Assembly: GCA_964617105.1 (NCBI GenBank) | Contig: CAZTWC010000018.1 | Location: forward strand, 1-17,576 | Reading direction: 5' to 3' | Length of the DNA: 17,576 bases | Source of the DNA: CAZTWC01 sp964617105 [NCBI: uncultured Myxococcia bacterium] | GTDB lineage: Bacteria > CAZTWC01 | Part shown: piece after piece, positions 6,872 through 14,881 of the stretch | Layout: each line of letters starts with the position of its first letter | Position numbering within the stretch: the stretch's first letter is position 1 | Program-made: the position numbers and the translations under genes | Notes under the pieces: generated by a model | What the model was told of the DNA's origin: nothing | Seen by the model: only the letters and a program-made list of their open reading frames with translations | Databases searched by the model: none

Positions 6872-8107
6872 ATGAAAATCCTCCATACCTCAGATTGGCA
6901 TCTTGGCCGGCAACTCTATGACCGTAAACGTTATCAGGAATTCAGCCAATTTCTTGATTGGCTGGCTCAAATTATCGAGCAGAACAGTATCAATACATTA
7001 TTAATATGTGGAGATGTTTTTGAGAGCCGCACTCCCAGTAATCGCGCTCAGGAACTTTACTATCGCTTTCTATTTAACATCTCTAAATTTCGCTGCTGCC
7101 GTCATGTGGTAGTTATAGGCGGAAACCATGACTCCCCCTCTTTTCTGAATGCCCCCAAAGAACTACTTCGTATTCTGAATGTGTATGTAGTCGGTTCTGT
7201 AACCGACAATTTGGAAGATGAAGTTTTGGTTCTAAAAGATAATGAAAATATTCCCGAAGCAATTGTATGCGCAGTCCCCTATTTGAGAGATAAGGATATT
7301 CGAAAAGTTGAGGCTGGAGAAACCAATGAAGATAAAAATAAAAAACTCCTGGAGGGGGTGCGCAAACATTATTCAGAGGTCGGCAAAATTGCCCAACAGA
7401 AACAAAATGAGTTGGGAGATGTTCCAATTATTGCTATGGGGCACCTGTTTACGGCTGGCGGAAAAATCGTTGAGGGTGATGGGGTAAGAGAACTTTATAT
7501 TGGCACGCTGGCTCATGTTGGAGCAGAGGTTTTTCCATCTTGTATCGACTATTTAGCTCTGGGACATCTGCATGTTTATCAAAGAGTTGGTCAATCGAAA
7601 CACCTTCGATATTCAGGTTCTCCAATTTCAATGGGTTTTGGCGAGGCTCATCAAGAAAAGCAGGTCCTTCAGGTTCAGTTGAATGGTAAAGAAACTCAAG
7701 TAGATAAAATTACTGTCCCCAACTTTCAGCCCCTGGAAAAAATCACCGGAGAATTAGAGGATATCAGGAGAAAAATCGAAAAACTCAAAAACCAACCTGA
7801 AAAGGCTAAAACCTGGCTGGAGATTGAATATACTGGAACTGAAATGGTTAGTAACTTGAGCGAATTTATCGAGGAGTTACTGGTTGGTAGTAAAATGGAA
7901 ATTCGGCGGATTATAAACCGGCGGGTAGTTGACCAGATTATTAATAAAATGGATCAAAATGAGACCCTGGATGATCTGGGTGAGAAAGAGATTTTTATTC
8001 GTTGTCTAAATGCTCATAAGATTGAAGAGAAAGAGCGGCCTGCCTTAATAGAATCATATAATGAAATTCTAACCTCTCTTTATGAAGAGGATATAAATGC
8101 AGTATAA
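6872..8107 (+). CDS. sbcD: SbcD, Mre11-type nuclease subunit of SbcCD
   Basis: Mn-dependent nuclease subunit of the SbcCD (Mre11-Rad50) complex, which opens DNA hairpins and processes blocked double-strand ends. The 411-residue protein has all calcineurin-like phosphodiesterase motifs: DWH (D8, H10), GDVFE (D48), GNHD (N85, H86, D87), MGHL (H191) and GHLH (H232, H234). The YSGSPISMGFGE segment after the last motif is typical of SbcD. The C-terminal part (about 250-411) is the capping and SbcC-binding region. The ATG is 6 bases after the YchF-like stop with no clear ribosome site, consistent with coupled translation. sbcC follows after 14 bases. Confidence 0.95.
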   Translation: MKILHTSDWHLGRQLYDRKRYQEFSQFLDWLAQIIEQNSINTLLICGDVFESRTPSNRAQELYYRFLFNISKFRCCRHVVVIGGNHDSPSFLNAPKELLRILNVYVVGSVTDNLEDEVLVLKDNENIPEAIVCAVPYLRDKDIRKVEAGETNEDKNKKLLEGVRKHYSEVGKIAQQKQNELGDVPIIAMGHLFTAGGKIVEGDGVRELYIGTLAHVGAEVFPSCIDYLALGHLHVYQRVGQSKHLRYSGSPISMGFGEAHQEKQVLQVQLNGKETQVDKITVPNFQPLEKITGELEDIRRKIEKLKNQPEKAKTWLEIEYTGTEMVSNLSEFIEELLVGSKMEIRRIINRRVVDQIINKMDQNETLDDLGEKEIFIRCLNAHKIEEKERPALIESYNEILTSLYEEDINAV

Positions 8108-8121
8108 TAACAAGTGATTAG

Positions 8122-11100
8122 ATGAAGATCATTAAACTTAAGTTTAAAAATTTAAACTCTCTCTATGGCGAGTGGAAAATTGACTTTACTTTTTCGGAGT
8201 ACATATCGGAAGGAATTTTTGCCATTACCGGACCAACCGGAGCCGGAAAAACTACTATTCTGGATGCCATTTGCCTGGCTATTTATGGTAGAACTCCCAG
8301 GCTAAAATCGATAAACAAAAGCAGCAATGAGATAATGTCGCGGCAAACCGGTGAATGTTATGCCGAAGTTGTTTTTGAAACCCAAACCGGTAAATACCGG
8401 GCTCACTGGAGCCAACACAGAGCCAGAAAAAAAGCGGATGGCAACCTGGCAGATTCCAAACATGAGATATCCAATGCGGTTGACGGCAAGATATTAGCAT
8501 CAAAAAAGCGAGATGTGGCAGAGTGTGCTGAAGATACGACCGGCATGGATTTTGATCGGTTTACCCGCTCTATTATGCTGGCCCAGGGAGGTTTTACCGC
8601 ATTTTTGCAAGCATCTCAGGATCAACGAGCACCTATTTTGGAACAGATCACTGGAACTGAACTCTATAGCGAGATATCCAAAAAAGTTCATGAGCGTCAT
8701 CGTGAAGAAAAGGAAAATCTGAAATTGCTTCAGGCCGAGATTCAAGGAATTGCTCTTCTGGATTCTGCAGAGTTCCAAACATTAACTCAAGAAATTGGGG
8801 AAAAACAAGCCAATAAACAAAAAATTTCCAGTCAGTATGAAAAAATTAAATCTTCAATTTTATGGTTGAATCAAATTGAAGCGCTTAAAAAGGCTATCGA
8901 TAATATAACAAAAGAGGAGTACCAACTTTTTGACAACACAGAAGCCTTTAAACCTGAGAAAGAAAAATTGGATAAAGGGTTAAATGCAGATAATCTGCAA
9001 GTGGAACACACCAAATTGTTGCAAATGCGAAATGAACAAAAACGGAGCCAGGAGTCCCTAGAAAATAGTTCTAAAAAGTTGCCTAACCTTGAAAAATCAT
9101 TGAATCAAATAGAAAATGACTTTGCATTTGCTAACAAAGAGTGTGTAGGATCAAAAGATTATCAGAGGGCCGAACTTAAGTTGATAAAGAGAGTCAGGGA
9201 ACTTGATCTACGGCTATCTGAAAAAAAGGATTCTTTAAATAAAACTGTCTCCGATTTCCAAAAATTAAAGGAACAACTTTCAGAAAACCAACAGTTACAG
9301 ACAGCCAAATTGGCCCAACAGAAAACTAAAAAGGGGCACCTGGAAACTATAATCAGATATCTGTCGGATAATAGTGTTGATGAAAAACTGATTACTGAGT
9401 TTACCGGCATTAAAGAACAGTTGAAAAATTTAATATCCATCTCCCATTACATCTCCGCTCAAAAAAAGAATATAAATGGGCAAGAAAAACAAGTTAAGAG
9501 GGATTCGGTTTTTCAAGAAAATCAGCAAAAAATGGTTGATGAACTTAAGAAATGCCTTAAAAATGAGCAAAAACAATTAACTGAAACTAAAAATAAATTA
9601 AAGGAGCACCTGGGTCCAAAACTACTCCGTGAATATAGATCCCAACTGGAATATCTGTATAGGGAGATGGGGCTTCAGAGCAAAATATTAAGCCTGAAGG
9701 ATGAACGGCAACAGTTAGAGGATGGTAAAGAGTGTCCATTGTGTGGTTCAAAAGATCATCCCTATGCCAGGGGTAATGTTCCAGATATTGAACAGACCCA
9801 GAGAGAAATTGATAGGTTATCGGCACTGATTAAAAAAGTGGAAAAGTTGGAAAGTTCGATAAAACATTCGGAAAATAAAGAGAAAAATTCTATCTCAAAA
9901 TTATATAAAGCAGAAAAAGAATCTATAAAAGCCGAGAATCAGAAACAACAGTCTCTTTTAGAACTTCAGCGCCTAAAGGATGAACTCAAGGAACAACAGC
10001 AGCGCTTAGATAAATTAAATGATCATTTAGAAGTAGAGTTAAAGCCCTTTGGGGTTGATGAATTACTAGAAAAAGATAAGATCTCTATAGAGACAATTTT
10101 GGAAGATAGAGTTAATAGAAGAAAATCATTTCAAAAGCAGCAAACAGAGAAGGAGGAACAGATATCCGGATTGGTGTCTGATTTAAAAGGGTTTGAAGTA
10201 ATTATCCAAACCCTTGGAGATTCATTAAAAGAGAAACAGGAACTTATTTCAGGGGCGCAACAAGTTTTAAATAAACTAAAGGAGCAGCGCCAGGAACTCT
10301 ATGGCTCAAAAGATCCGGACCAGGAGGAAACCCGGATGGAGAAATTGGTTATAGATGCTGAAAATAGGGAAAAAAATGTCGGGGAAAAACGTGAACAGGC
10401 CATACGCGAACTAGAAAAAATAAAAACCAGGATCAACTCTTTAATAGAGGATATAGATAAGATAAAACCTTATTTGGAAGACCGGGAAAACTCTTTTATC
10501 CTCAATTATGAAAAAAATGGATTTGTTGATGAACAAACATTCCGATCCTGTATACTTACTCAAACCGAGAAAGAAGCATTGAGCCAAAAGCAAAAGAGCC
10601 TGGAAAATATGCAGGTAGAGGTATCAACCCGCAAAAAAGATCTGGAAGACCGCCTATCTCTGGAGATCCAAAAACAAGTTACTGAAAGTTCGTTGGAAAT
10701 TCTAAAAAAAGAGCAGGCTGAAGTAGAAGAGGCCTTACAAAAATTGGGAGAAGATATTGGCGCTATAAAACAACAAATTTCTGACCACCAGGAGGCTAAA
10801 ATCAGGTATCAAGAAAAAATGGCTGCCATTGATGCTCAAAACCAAGAATGTAAACGATGGAATAATCTTCACCAATTGATAGGTTCGGTTGATGGAAAAA
10901 AATTTCGAAACTTTGCTCAGGGTATAACTTTTGAACTGATGGTGTCACATGCCAATAGACAACTTAAAACCATGACTGACCGGTACCTGTTGGTTCGTCA
11001 TAGAGAGCATCCTTTGGAGTTGAATGTTTGTGATAACTATCAGGCAGGAGAGATAAGAACCACTAAAAATTTGTCGGGCGGAGAGAGTTTTCTGGTGAGT

Positions 11101-11394
11101 TTGGCTTTAGCTCTGGGCCTCTCAAACATGGCCAGCCGTAGAGTAAGAGTTGATACACTGTTTCTAGATGAAGGGTTTGGAACCCTGGATGAAGAATCTA
11201 TGGATACTGCTCTGAGGACTCTTACCGGACTTCAACAGGAGGGGAAGTTGATCGGGGTTATTTCTCATATACCGGCATTAAAACAACAGATAAACACCCA
11301 AATAAATGTTGTTTCAGACTCTGGAGGTAAGAGCACCTTAAAGGGCCCCGGTTGCAGGAGAATAACTTCTAAAAATATGTCAACCCGGGATTGA
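8122..11394 (+). CDS. sbcC: SbcC, Rad50-type SMC-like ATPase of SbcCD
   Basis: ATPase subunit that clamps DNA and controls SbcD. The 1090-residue protein has Walker A GPTGAGKT (37-44) followed by ILDAICLAIYGRTPR. Long coiled coils (about 180-520 and 560-880, rich in K, E, Q and L) flank a zinc hook CPLC (C538, C541) in the centre. The ABC signature is LSGGES (984-989), and Walker B with the D-loop is VDTLFLDEGFGTLDEES (from 1010). Size and spacing are normal for SbcC. The hook is CPLCGSKDHPY, the common bacterial version. Its stop codon TGA (11392-11394) lies inside a 22-bp repeat that also occurs upstream of rng, so the last residues (MSTRD) are encoded partly by repeat sequence. It converges with the acyl-CoA dehydrogenase gene. 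Confidence 0.95.
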   Translation: MKIIKLKFKNLNSLYGEWKIDFTFSEYISEGIFAITGPTGAGKTTILDAICLAIYGRTPRLKSINKSSNEIMSRQTGECYAEVVFETQTGKYRAHWSQHRARKKADGNLADSKHEISNAVDGKILASKKRDVAECAEDTTGMDFDRFTRSIMLAQGGFTAFLQASQDQRAPILEQITGTELYSEISKKVHERHREEKENLKLLQAEIQGIALLDSAEFQTLTQEIGEKQANKQKISSQYEKIKSSILWLNQIEALKKAIDNITKEEYQLFDNTEAFKPEKEKLDKGLNADNLQVEHTKLLQMRNEQKRSQESLENSSKKLPNLEKSLNQIENDFAFANKECVGSKDYQRAELKLIKRVRELDLRLSEKKDSLNKTVSDFQKLKEQLSENQQLQTAKLAQQKTKKGHLETIIRYLSDNSVDEKLITEFTGIKEQLKNLISISHYISAQKKNINGQEKQVKRDSVFQENQQKMVDELKKCLKNEQKQLTETKNKLKEHLGPKLLREYRSQLEYLYREMGLQSKILSLKDERQQLEDGKECPLCGSKDHPYARGNVPDIEQTQREIDRLSALIKKVEKLESSIKHSENKEKNSISKLYKAEKESIKAENQKQQSLLELQRLKDELKEQQQRLDKLNDHLEVELKPFGVDELLEKDKISIETILEDRVNRRKSFQKQQTEKEEQISGLVSDLKGFEVIIQTLGDSLKEKQELISGAQQVLNKLKEQRQELYGSKDPDQEETRMEKLVIDAENREKNVGEKREQAIRELEKIKTRINSLIEDIDKIKPYLEDRENSFILNYEKNGFVDEQTFRSCILTQTEKEALSQKQKSLENMQVEVSTRKKDLEDRLSLEIQKQVTESSLEILKKEQAEVEEALQKLGEDIGAIKQQISDHQEAKIRYQEKMAAIDAQNQECKRWNNLHQLIGSVDGKKFRNFAQGITFELMVSHANRQLKTMTDRYLLVRHREHPLELNVCDNYQAGEIRTTKNLSGGESFLVSLALALGLSNMASRRVRVDTLFLDEGFGTLDEESMDTALRTLTGLQQEGKLIGVISHIPALKQQINTQINVVSDSGGKSTLKGPGCRRITSKNMSTRD

Positions 11395-11401
11395 AATCCC
11401 A
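11380..11401 (+). repeat. 22-bp direct repeat, copy 1, with hairpin (overlaps sbcC stop)
   Basis: Identical over 22 bases to 14852-14873 and in the same orientation. Its core GGGATTGAAATCCC (11387-11400) is self-complementary: a 6-bp stem with a GA loop, or 5 bp with a TGAA loop. Flanking bases extend this copy; read on the minus strand, 11403-11384 is CCTGGGATTTCAATCCCGGG, a 9-bp stem with one T-G wobble. The repeat begins in the last codons of sbcC and includes its stop codon. Confidence 0.85.
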
Positions 11402-11417
11402 GGAATTCTTTTCGTTT
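11384..11417. terminator. Possible bidirectional terminator between convergent sbcC and acyl-CoA dehydrogenase genes
   Basis: The hairpin of the 22-bp repeat (stem 11384-11403) is followed on the plus strand by a T-rich tract TTCTTTTCGTTTTTA starting about 4-5 bases after the stem. On the minus strand the 9-bp stem lies 15-34 bases after the acyl-CoA dehydrogenase stop and is followed by TTGACATATTTTTAG. Position between converging genes supports termination, but the stem is short and the T tracts are interrupted. Confidence 0.4.
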
Positions 11418-13277
11418 TTAATAAGGTAAATCAAGACTGCTGCTGTCGCCGCTGATAATAGAAGCAGCCAGAGAATGAAGTTGGGGGATAAAGTGATAGC
11501 AGGCATGGCGAGCCAGGTGAATTCTGGAGGCATAGAAACGGCTTTTGGGGCCGGGCCAGCAATTGGGTCCGGAAAAGAGCATTTTGTCCAAAGATTGGGG
11601 CAATTCGATTTTTTCTAGTTTGTGGTTGGCAGTAACTGCCTGCTGCACCAGCAGAAAGGTTGAGGTCAAAAGACCGAACATTTTTAAGTATGGCGTAGAG
11701 TTCAAGATTGCATAACTCTTATGTTCAGTCGCTGCCGCAGAGGCCAGCCTGGTGGTAACCTGCAGCAGAGACTGGCAACCCTTGTCGAGTTCCTTCACCA
11801 GGTCAGACAATTGGGGATGGGTCTGGTATTCATTGATAAAGGCCTTAATCTCTTTGGTGAAATTGAGCAGCAATTCACCATTCTTGGCGGCAATTTTTTT
11901 GCCTAATAAAGTTACTGCCTGGGCGCTGTTGGTGCCGCAATAGAGTGGTGCTGCCATAATATCCCGAAGATAGCGTTCCAGGGGCAATTGCCGGCAGTAT
12001 CCCCTGGCGCCGCAGACTTGGATGGCAATCTGGCAAACTTCTATGCCCGCTTCGCTGCAGTATGCTTTGCATAGAGGGATGAAAAGTTCCGCCAGGTCCA
12101 TAAATCTACTGGCCAGGTTTTTATCCTGGCATCCATTAGCCATGCTGAGTAAATACTCGCTGTAATAGAGCAAAGAACGGCACCCGCTCACCATGGTATG
12201 CATACGGGTTAATAAATATCTGATATTGGGATAGGAGATAATGGCGTTATTTTTTGAGGCCGAACGTCCCTGCACCTGTCCGCCGGCGTATTCCAGGGCG
12301 GTTTGAAAGGCGGCGGAAGATAAAGAGACCGATAGAGCACCGCTTAATAACCGCATTTCGTTAAGCAGGCTGGTTAGCATTGCCAAACCCTGTCCTTTGG
12401 CTCCTAAAAGTTGACCAGAGCAATGGCCGGTTTCACCAAAAGAGAGATCGCATAGCGGCAGGGTTGATAGTCCCAGGGTTGACTTGACCTGTAAGCAGTT
12501 TACATGGTTGTTTTGAAATTGGTCTGCGGCTTGATTTTTGGTGTTTTCAGGGGTGGAATCGGGCCAGCCAGAAGGGAGGTATTTGGGCACTAGAAAAAAA
12601 CTGGAGTTGGCGTCAGCAGGGTTATCATTCTCTGCAATGGCCAGCACCAGGTAGACAATATTTTGCCCCAAATCATGGTTACCGCCGGCAATAAAGCATT
12701 TTTCTCCATTAATATGGTAATAATCACCCTCCCCTTTTGCGGCTCGGCAAGATATCCGCTCAAGTGAACTACCGGCTTCGGACTCAGTTATACAGATTGC
12801 TCCCGTCCATTCACCTTTATAGAGTTTTGGTAAAAATAGTTGTTTGGTTTGTTGGTCGGCAAAATGGTTAATAAACCGGGCAACAAGGCTAGTATGAAGG
12901 TGTTGCAAAACCGGAGCCGGAAAAGGGGCCATCAAAATATCGGTAATGGCCGCCTGAATGATCCTGGGAAGACCATAACCGCCCATATTTGATTCTCCAG
13001 GGGCAGTGCTTAGCAAAAACCACCTATCCTGGGCCAACAGTTGATAGATCTTTTTTTGTTCATCTGGTAGAGATACCTGACCTTGACTAAAATTTACCCC
13101 TTTTTTTTCCGCTTTTTTCACCAAAGAGGCCATCTGCTCGGCTAAATCTTCCGCTTTGGTCAGCAGAGAATCAGTTATATCGTCTTCCTGACTCAGTAAA
13201 CCTTTTAAACCAAAGATTTCGTAGAGTAGAAAAGACTGCTCATCATCAGGAAAAATATATTGACTGATATTTTGCAT
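11418..13277 (-). CDS. Acyl-CoA dehydrogenase family protein (DmdC-like) lacking the usual catalytic glutamate
   Basis: A 619-residue flavoprotein of the longer ACAD subfamily that includes DmdC. The flavin-binding segment WTGAICITESEAGSS (157-171) matches the usual LTEPQAGSD type. KCFIAGGNHDLGQNIVYLVLA (193-213) is characteristic of this subfamily, and an extra C-terminal helical domain (about 465-619) accounts for the length. The C-terminal ACAD motif, normally QVxGGYGYxRexPvE..RD...IYEGTngIQAxdLLGRK, reads VCGARGYCRQLPLERYLRDIMAAPLYCGTNSAQAVTLLGKK: the Glu of YEGT, which abstracts the alpha proton, is Cys447 (codon TGC). The Gly-Gly of the same block is also changed. At the alternative catalytic position used by IVD and LCAD the residue is Met308, with Glu307 one place off. 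Normal acyl-CoA oxidation is therefore doubtful. It is last in the operon, 11 bases after rng, with a weak AGGT ribosome site. Confidence 0.85.
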   Translation of the reverse strand: MQNISQYIFPDDEQSFLLYEIFGLKGLLSQEDDITDSLLTKAEDLAEQMASLVKKAEKKGVNFSQGQVSLPDEQKKIYQLLAQDRWFLLSTAPGESNMGGYGLPRIIQAAITDILMAPFPAPVLQHLHTSLVARFINHFADQQTKQLFLPKLYKGEWTGAICITESEAGSSLERISCRAAKGEGDYYHINGEKCFIAGGNHDLGQNIVYLVLAIAENDNPADANSSFFLVPKYLPSGWPDSTPENTKNQAADQFQNNHVNCLQVKSTLGLSTLPLCDLSFGETGHCSGQLLGAKGQGLAMLTSLLNEMRLLSGALSVSLSSAAFQTALEYAGGQVQGRSASKNNAIISYPNIRYLLTRMHTMVSGCRSLLYYSEYLLSMANGCQDKNLASRFMDLAELFIPLCKAYCSEAGIEVCQIAIQVCGARGYCRQLPLERYLRDIMAAPLYCGTNSAQAVTLLGKKIAAKNGELLLNFTKEIKAFINEYQTHPQLSDLVKELDKGCQSLLQVTTRLASAAATEHKSYAILNSTPYLKMFGLLTSTFLLVQQAVTANHKLEKIELPQSLDKMLFSGPNCWPGPKSRFYASRIHLARHACYHFIPQLHSLAASIISGDSSSLDLPY

Positions 13278-13288
13278 GGTAATTTTAC

Positions 13289-14836
13289 CTATTTGCCTGT
13301 GATTTCAAAATCTTCGCGGTGAAAACTGGGAAAGGAGCGGACCGATATTTTTTTATTATATTTTTTCTCCAGATGATCCAGATTTTCATGCTCTTCATTA
13401 AAGAGCATATCCGCGATCTCGGAATTGGTGTTAACTTCAATCAGGCTTCCCGGAAGATTAATAGCTACTCTCCTGATCTCCCGAAAGACTTCATAGCAGA
13501 CCGTGGTGCAGGATTTGATAAACCCTTTGCCATCGCAATAGGGACATAGTTCACCTAAAAACCGTCCCAGGCTTTCTCTAATCCTTTTCCTGGTCATCTC
13601 TACCAGTCCTAACTCCGATATTTTTTGTACCTTGGTTTTGGCCCGATCTAACTTCAATTGCTCTATAAGATGGTGATAGACTTTGTCCCGGTTGCTCTGC
13701 TTCTGCATATCGATAAAATCAATGATTATGATTCCTCCCAGGTTGCGCAGCCGAAGTTGGTACACGATTTCCCGCACCGCCTCCAGGTTGGTCTTGGTGA
13801 TGGTATCCTCGGTATTTTCTTTGCTCACATGACGGCCGGTGTTGACATCAATGGCGGTAAGAGCCTCGGTTTGATCGATAACAATGGAGCCGCCAGATTT
13901 GAGCCAGACTTGCCTCTCCAGGGCTCTGGATATCTCCATCTCAATGCCGTAAGCGTCAAAGATCGGTTCCTCTCCCTGGTAAAGTTCTACTTTTGATTTT
14001 AATTTGGGCAAATAGAATTTTATAAAGTCGTTTATCTTCTTAAACTCCACCCGGCTGTCTACCACCAGTTTGTCTATATCGGTGGTGAAAAGGTCCCGGG
14101 TGGCTCTGAGGATCAGGTTTAGATCTTCATGAAGAATATCAGGCGCCTTTACGCTATCATGACGCCCCAGGATGTCATTCCACAAATTGATCAGAAACTC
14201 CATATCCACCTGCAATTTATACTTGCTCTTGCCTTTGGCAGCTGTGCGGACAATAAAACCGCTTCCTTTGGGTCTAATTTCCTCCACTATATCCCGCAGC
14301 CGCGATCTCTCCTGTTCGTCTTCGATACGGCGGCTGATGCCAATATGGTCGATGGTGGGCATATAAACCAGGTGCCTTCCGGGCATGGATAGGCGGGAAG
14401 TTACCCTGGGCCCTTTGGTGCTTAGAGGCTCCTTGGCGATTTGAACCATAATTGCCTGCCCCTCTTTGACTAGATCACAGATATCGGGCATTTTGTAATC
14501 TTCCTGTTTTTTCTCCTTTTTAAAATGTTCCTCCTCATCCTCGTTCAATACTTGATCTTTGAACTCCAACTCTTCGGGACCGGAAAAAAGATTAAAGGCA
14601 TTATTGCCTCTATGTTGAATGTCACTGACATGCAAAAAAGCGGCTTTGCCAATACCAATATCCACAAAAGCAGCCTGCATACTGGGGATTACCCTGGACA
14701 CCACCCCTTTGTAGATATTGCCTAAAATCCCCCGATCTTTTATTCTCTCCATAAAAAGTTCAGAGAGCATTCCCCCTTCCACAAAAGCAACCCTGGTTTC
14801 CTCTATATTGGCATTTATAATTAACATGTGACTCAT
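13289..14836 (-). CDS. rng: RNase G (Rne/Rng family endoribonuclease)
   Basis: Single-strand-specific 5'-end-sensing endoribonuclease acting in rRNA maturation and mRNA decay. The 515-residue length is normal for RNase G, without RNase E's long C-terminal scaffold. An S1 RNA-binding domain (about 37-135: GNIYKGVVSRVIPSMQAAFVDIG, AAFLHVSDI) carries a charged insertion at about 88-118 (LNEDEEEHFKKEKKQED). The DNase I-like catalytic region has TAIDVNTGRHVSKENTEDTITKTN (D330) and LGGIIIIDFIDM (D373), matching RNase E D303 and D346. The zinc-link is CPYCDGKG (C431, C434). The ATG at 14836 is preceded by AAAGGAG (14846-14852) at 9 bases; a second in-frame ATG three codons on is less well placed. 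It sits 45 bases after the radical SAM gene, a neighbour pair seen in many bacteria, and its leader carries the second copy of the 22-bp repeat. Confidence 0.93.
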   Translation of the reverse strand: MSHMLIINANIEETRVAFVEGGMLSELFMERIKDRGILGNIYKGVVSRVIPSMQAAFVDIGIGKAAFLHVSDIQHRGNNAFNLFSGPEELEFKDQVLNEDEEEHFKKEKKQEDYKMPDICDLVKEGQAIMVQIAKEPLSTKGPRVTSRLSMPGRHLVYMPTIDHIGISRRIEDEQERSRLRDIVEEIRPKGSGFIVRTAAKGKSKYKLQVDMEFLINLWNDILGRHDSVKAPDILHEDLNLILRATRDLFTTDIDKLVVDSRVEFKKINDFIKFYLPKLKSKVELYQGEEPIFDAYGIEMEISRALERQVWLKSGGSIVIDQTEALTAIDVNTGRHVSKENTEDTITKTNLEAVREIVYQLRLRNLGGIIIIDFIDMQKQSNRDKVYHHLIEQLKLDRAKTKVQKISELGLVEMTRKRIRESLGRFLGELCPYCDGKGFIKSCTTVCYEVFREIRRVAINLPGSLIEVNTNSEIADMLFNEEHENLDHLEKKYNKKISVRSFPSFHREDFEITGK

Positions 14837-14845
14837 ATATTATTT

Positions 14846-14852
14846 CTCCTTT
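14846..14852 (-). promoter_or_regulatory. rng ribosome binding site abutting a repeat hairpin
   Basis: AAAGGAG on the minus strand, 9 bases before the rng ATG. Its first three bases can pair with TTT in the adjacent repeat (see 14850-14873), so initiation might respond to leader folding. It supports the start at 14836. Confidence 0.6.
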
Positions 14853-14873
14853 CAACCCGGGATTGAAATCCCA
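14852..14873 (+). repeat. 22-bp direct repeat, copy 2, in the rng leader
   Basis: Exact copy of 11380-11401, located in the 45-base gap between the radical SAM gene and rng. As minus-strand RNA it forms stem A, GGGAUU-UC-AAUCCC (14872-14859). The alternative stem B, UUUCAA(U)...(G)UUGAAA (14868-14850), uses part of stem A and the first bases of the ribosome site. The two stems exclude each other. Confidence 0.85.
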
Positions 14874-14881
14874 TAGTTACT

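Noticed and set aside
11380-11401. Repeat resembling a CRISPR repeat end (GATTGAAAT)
   Set aside because: Only two copies exist in the window, 3.4 kb apart, with genes between them, no spacer array and no cas genes.
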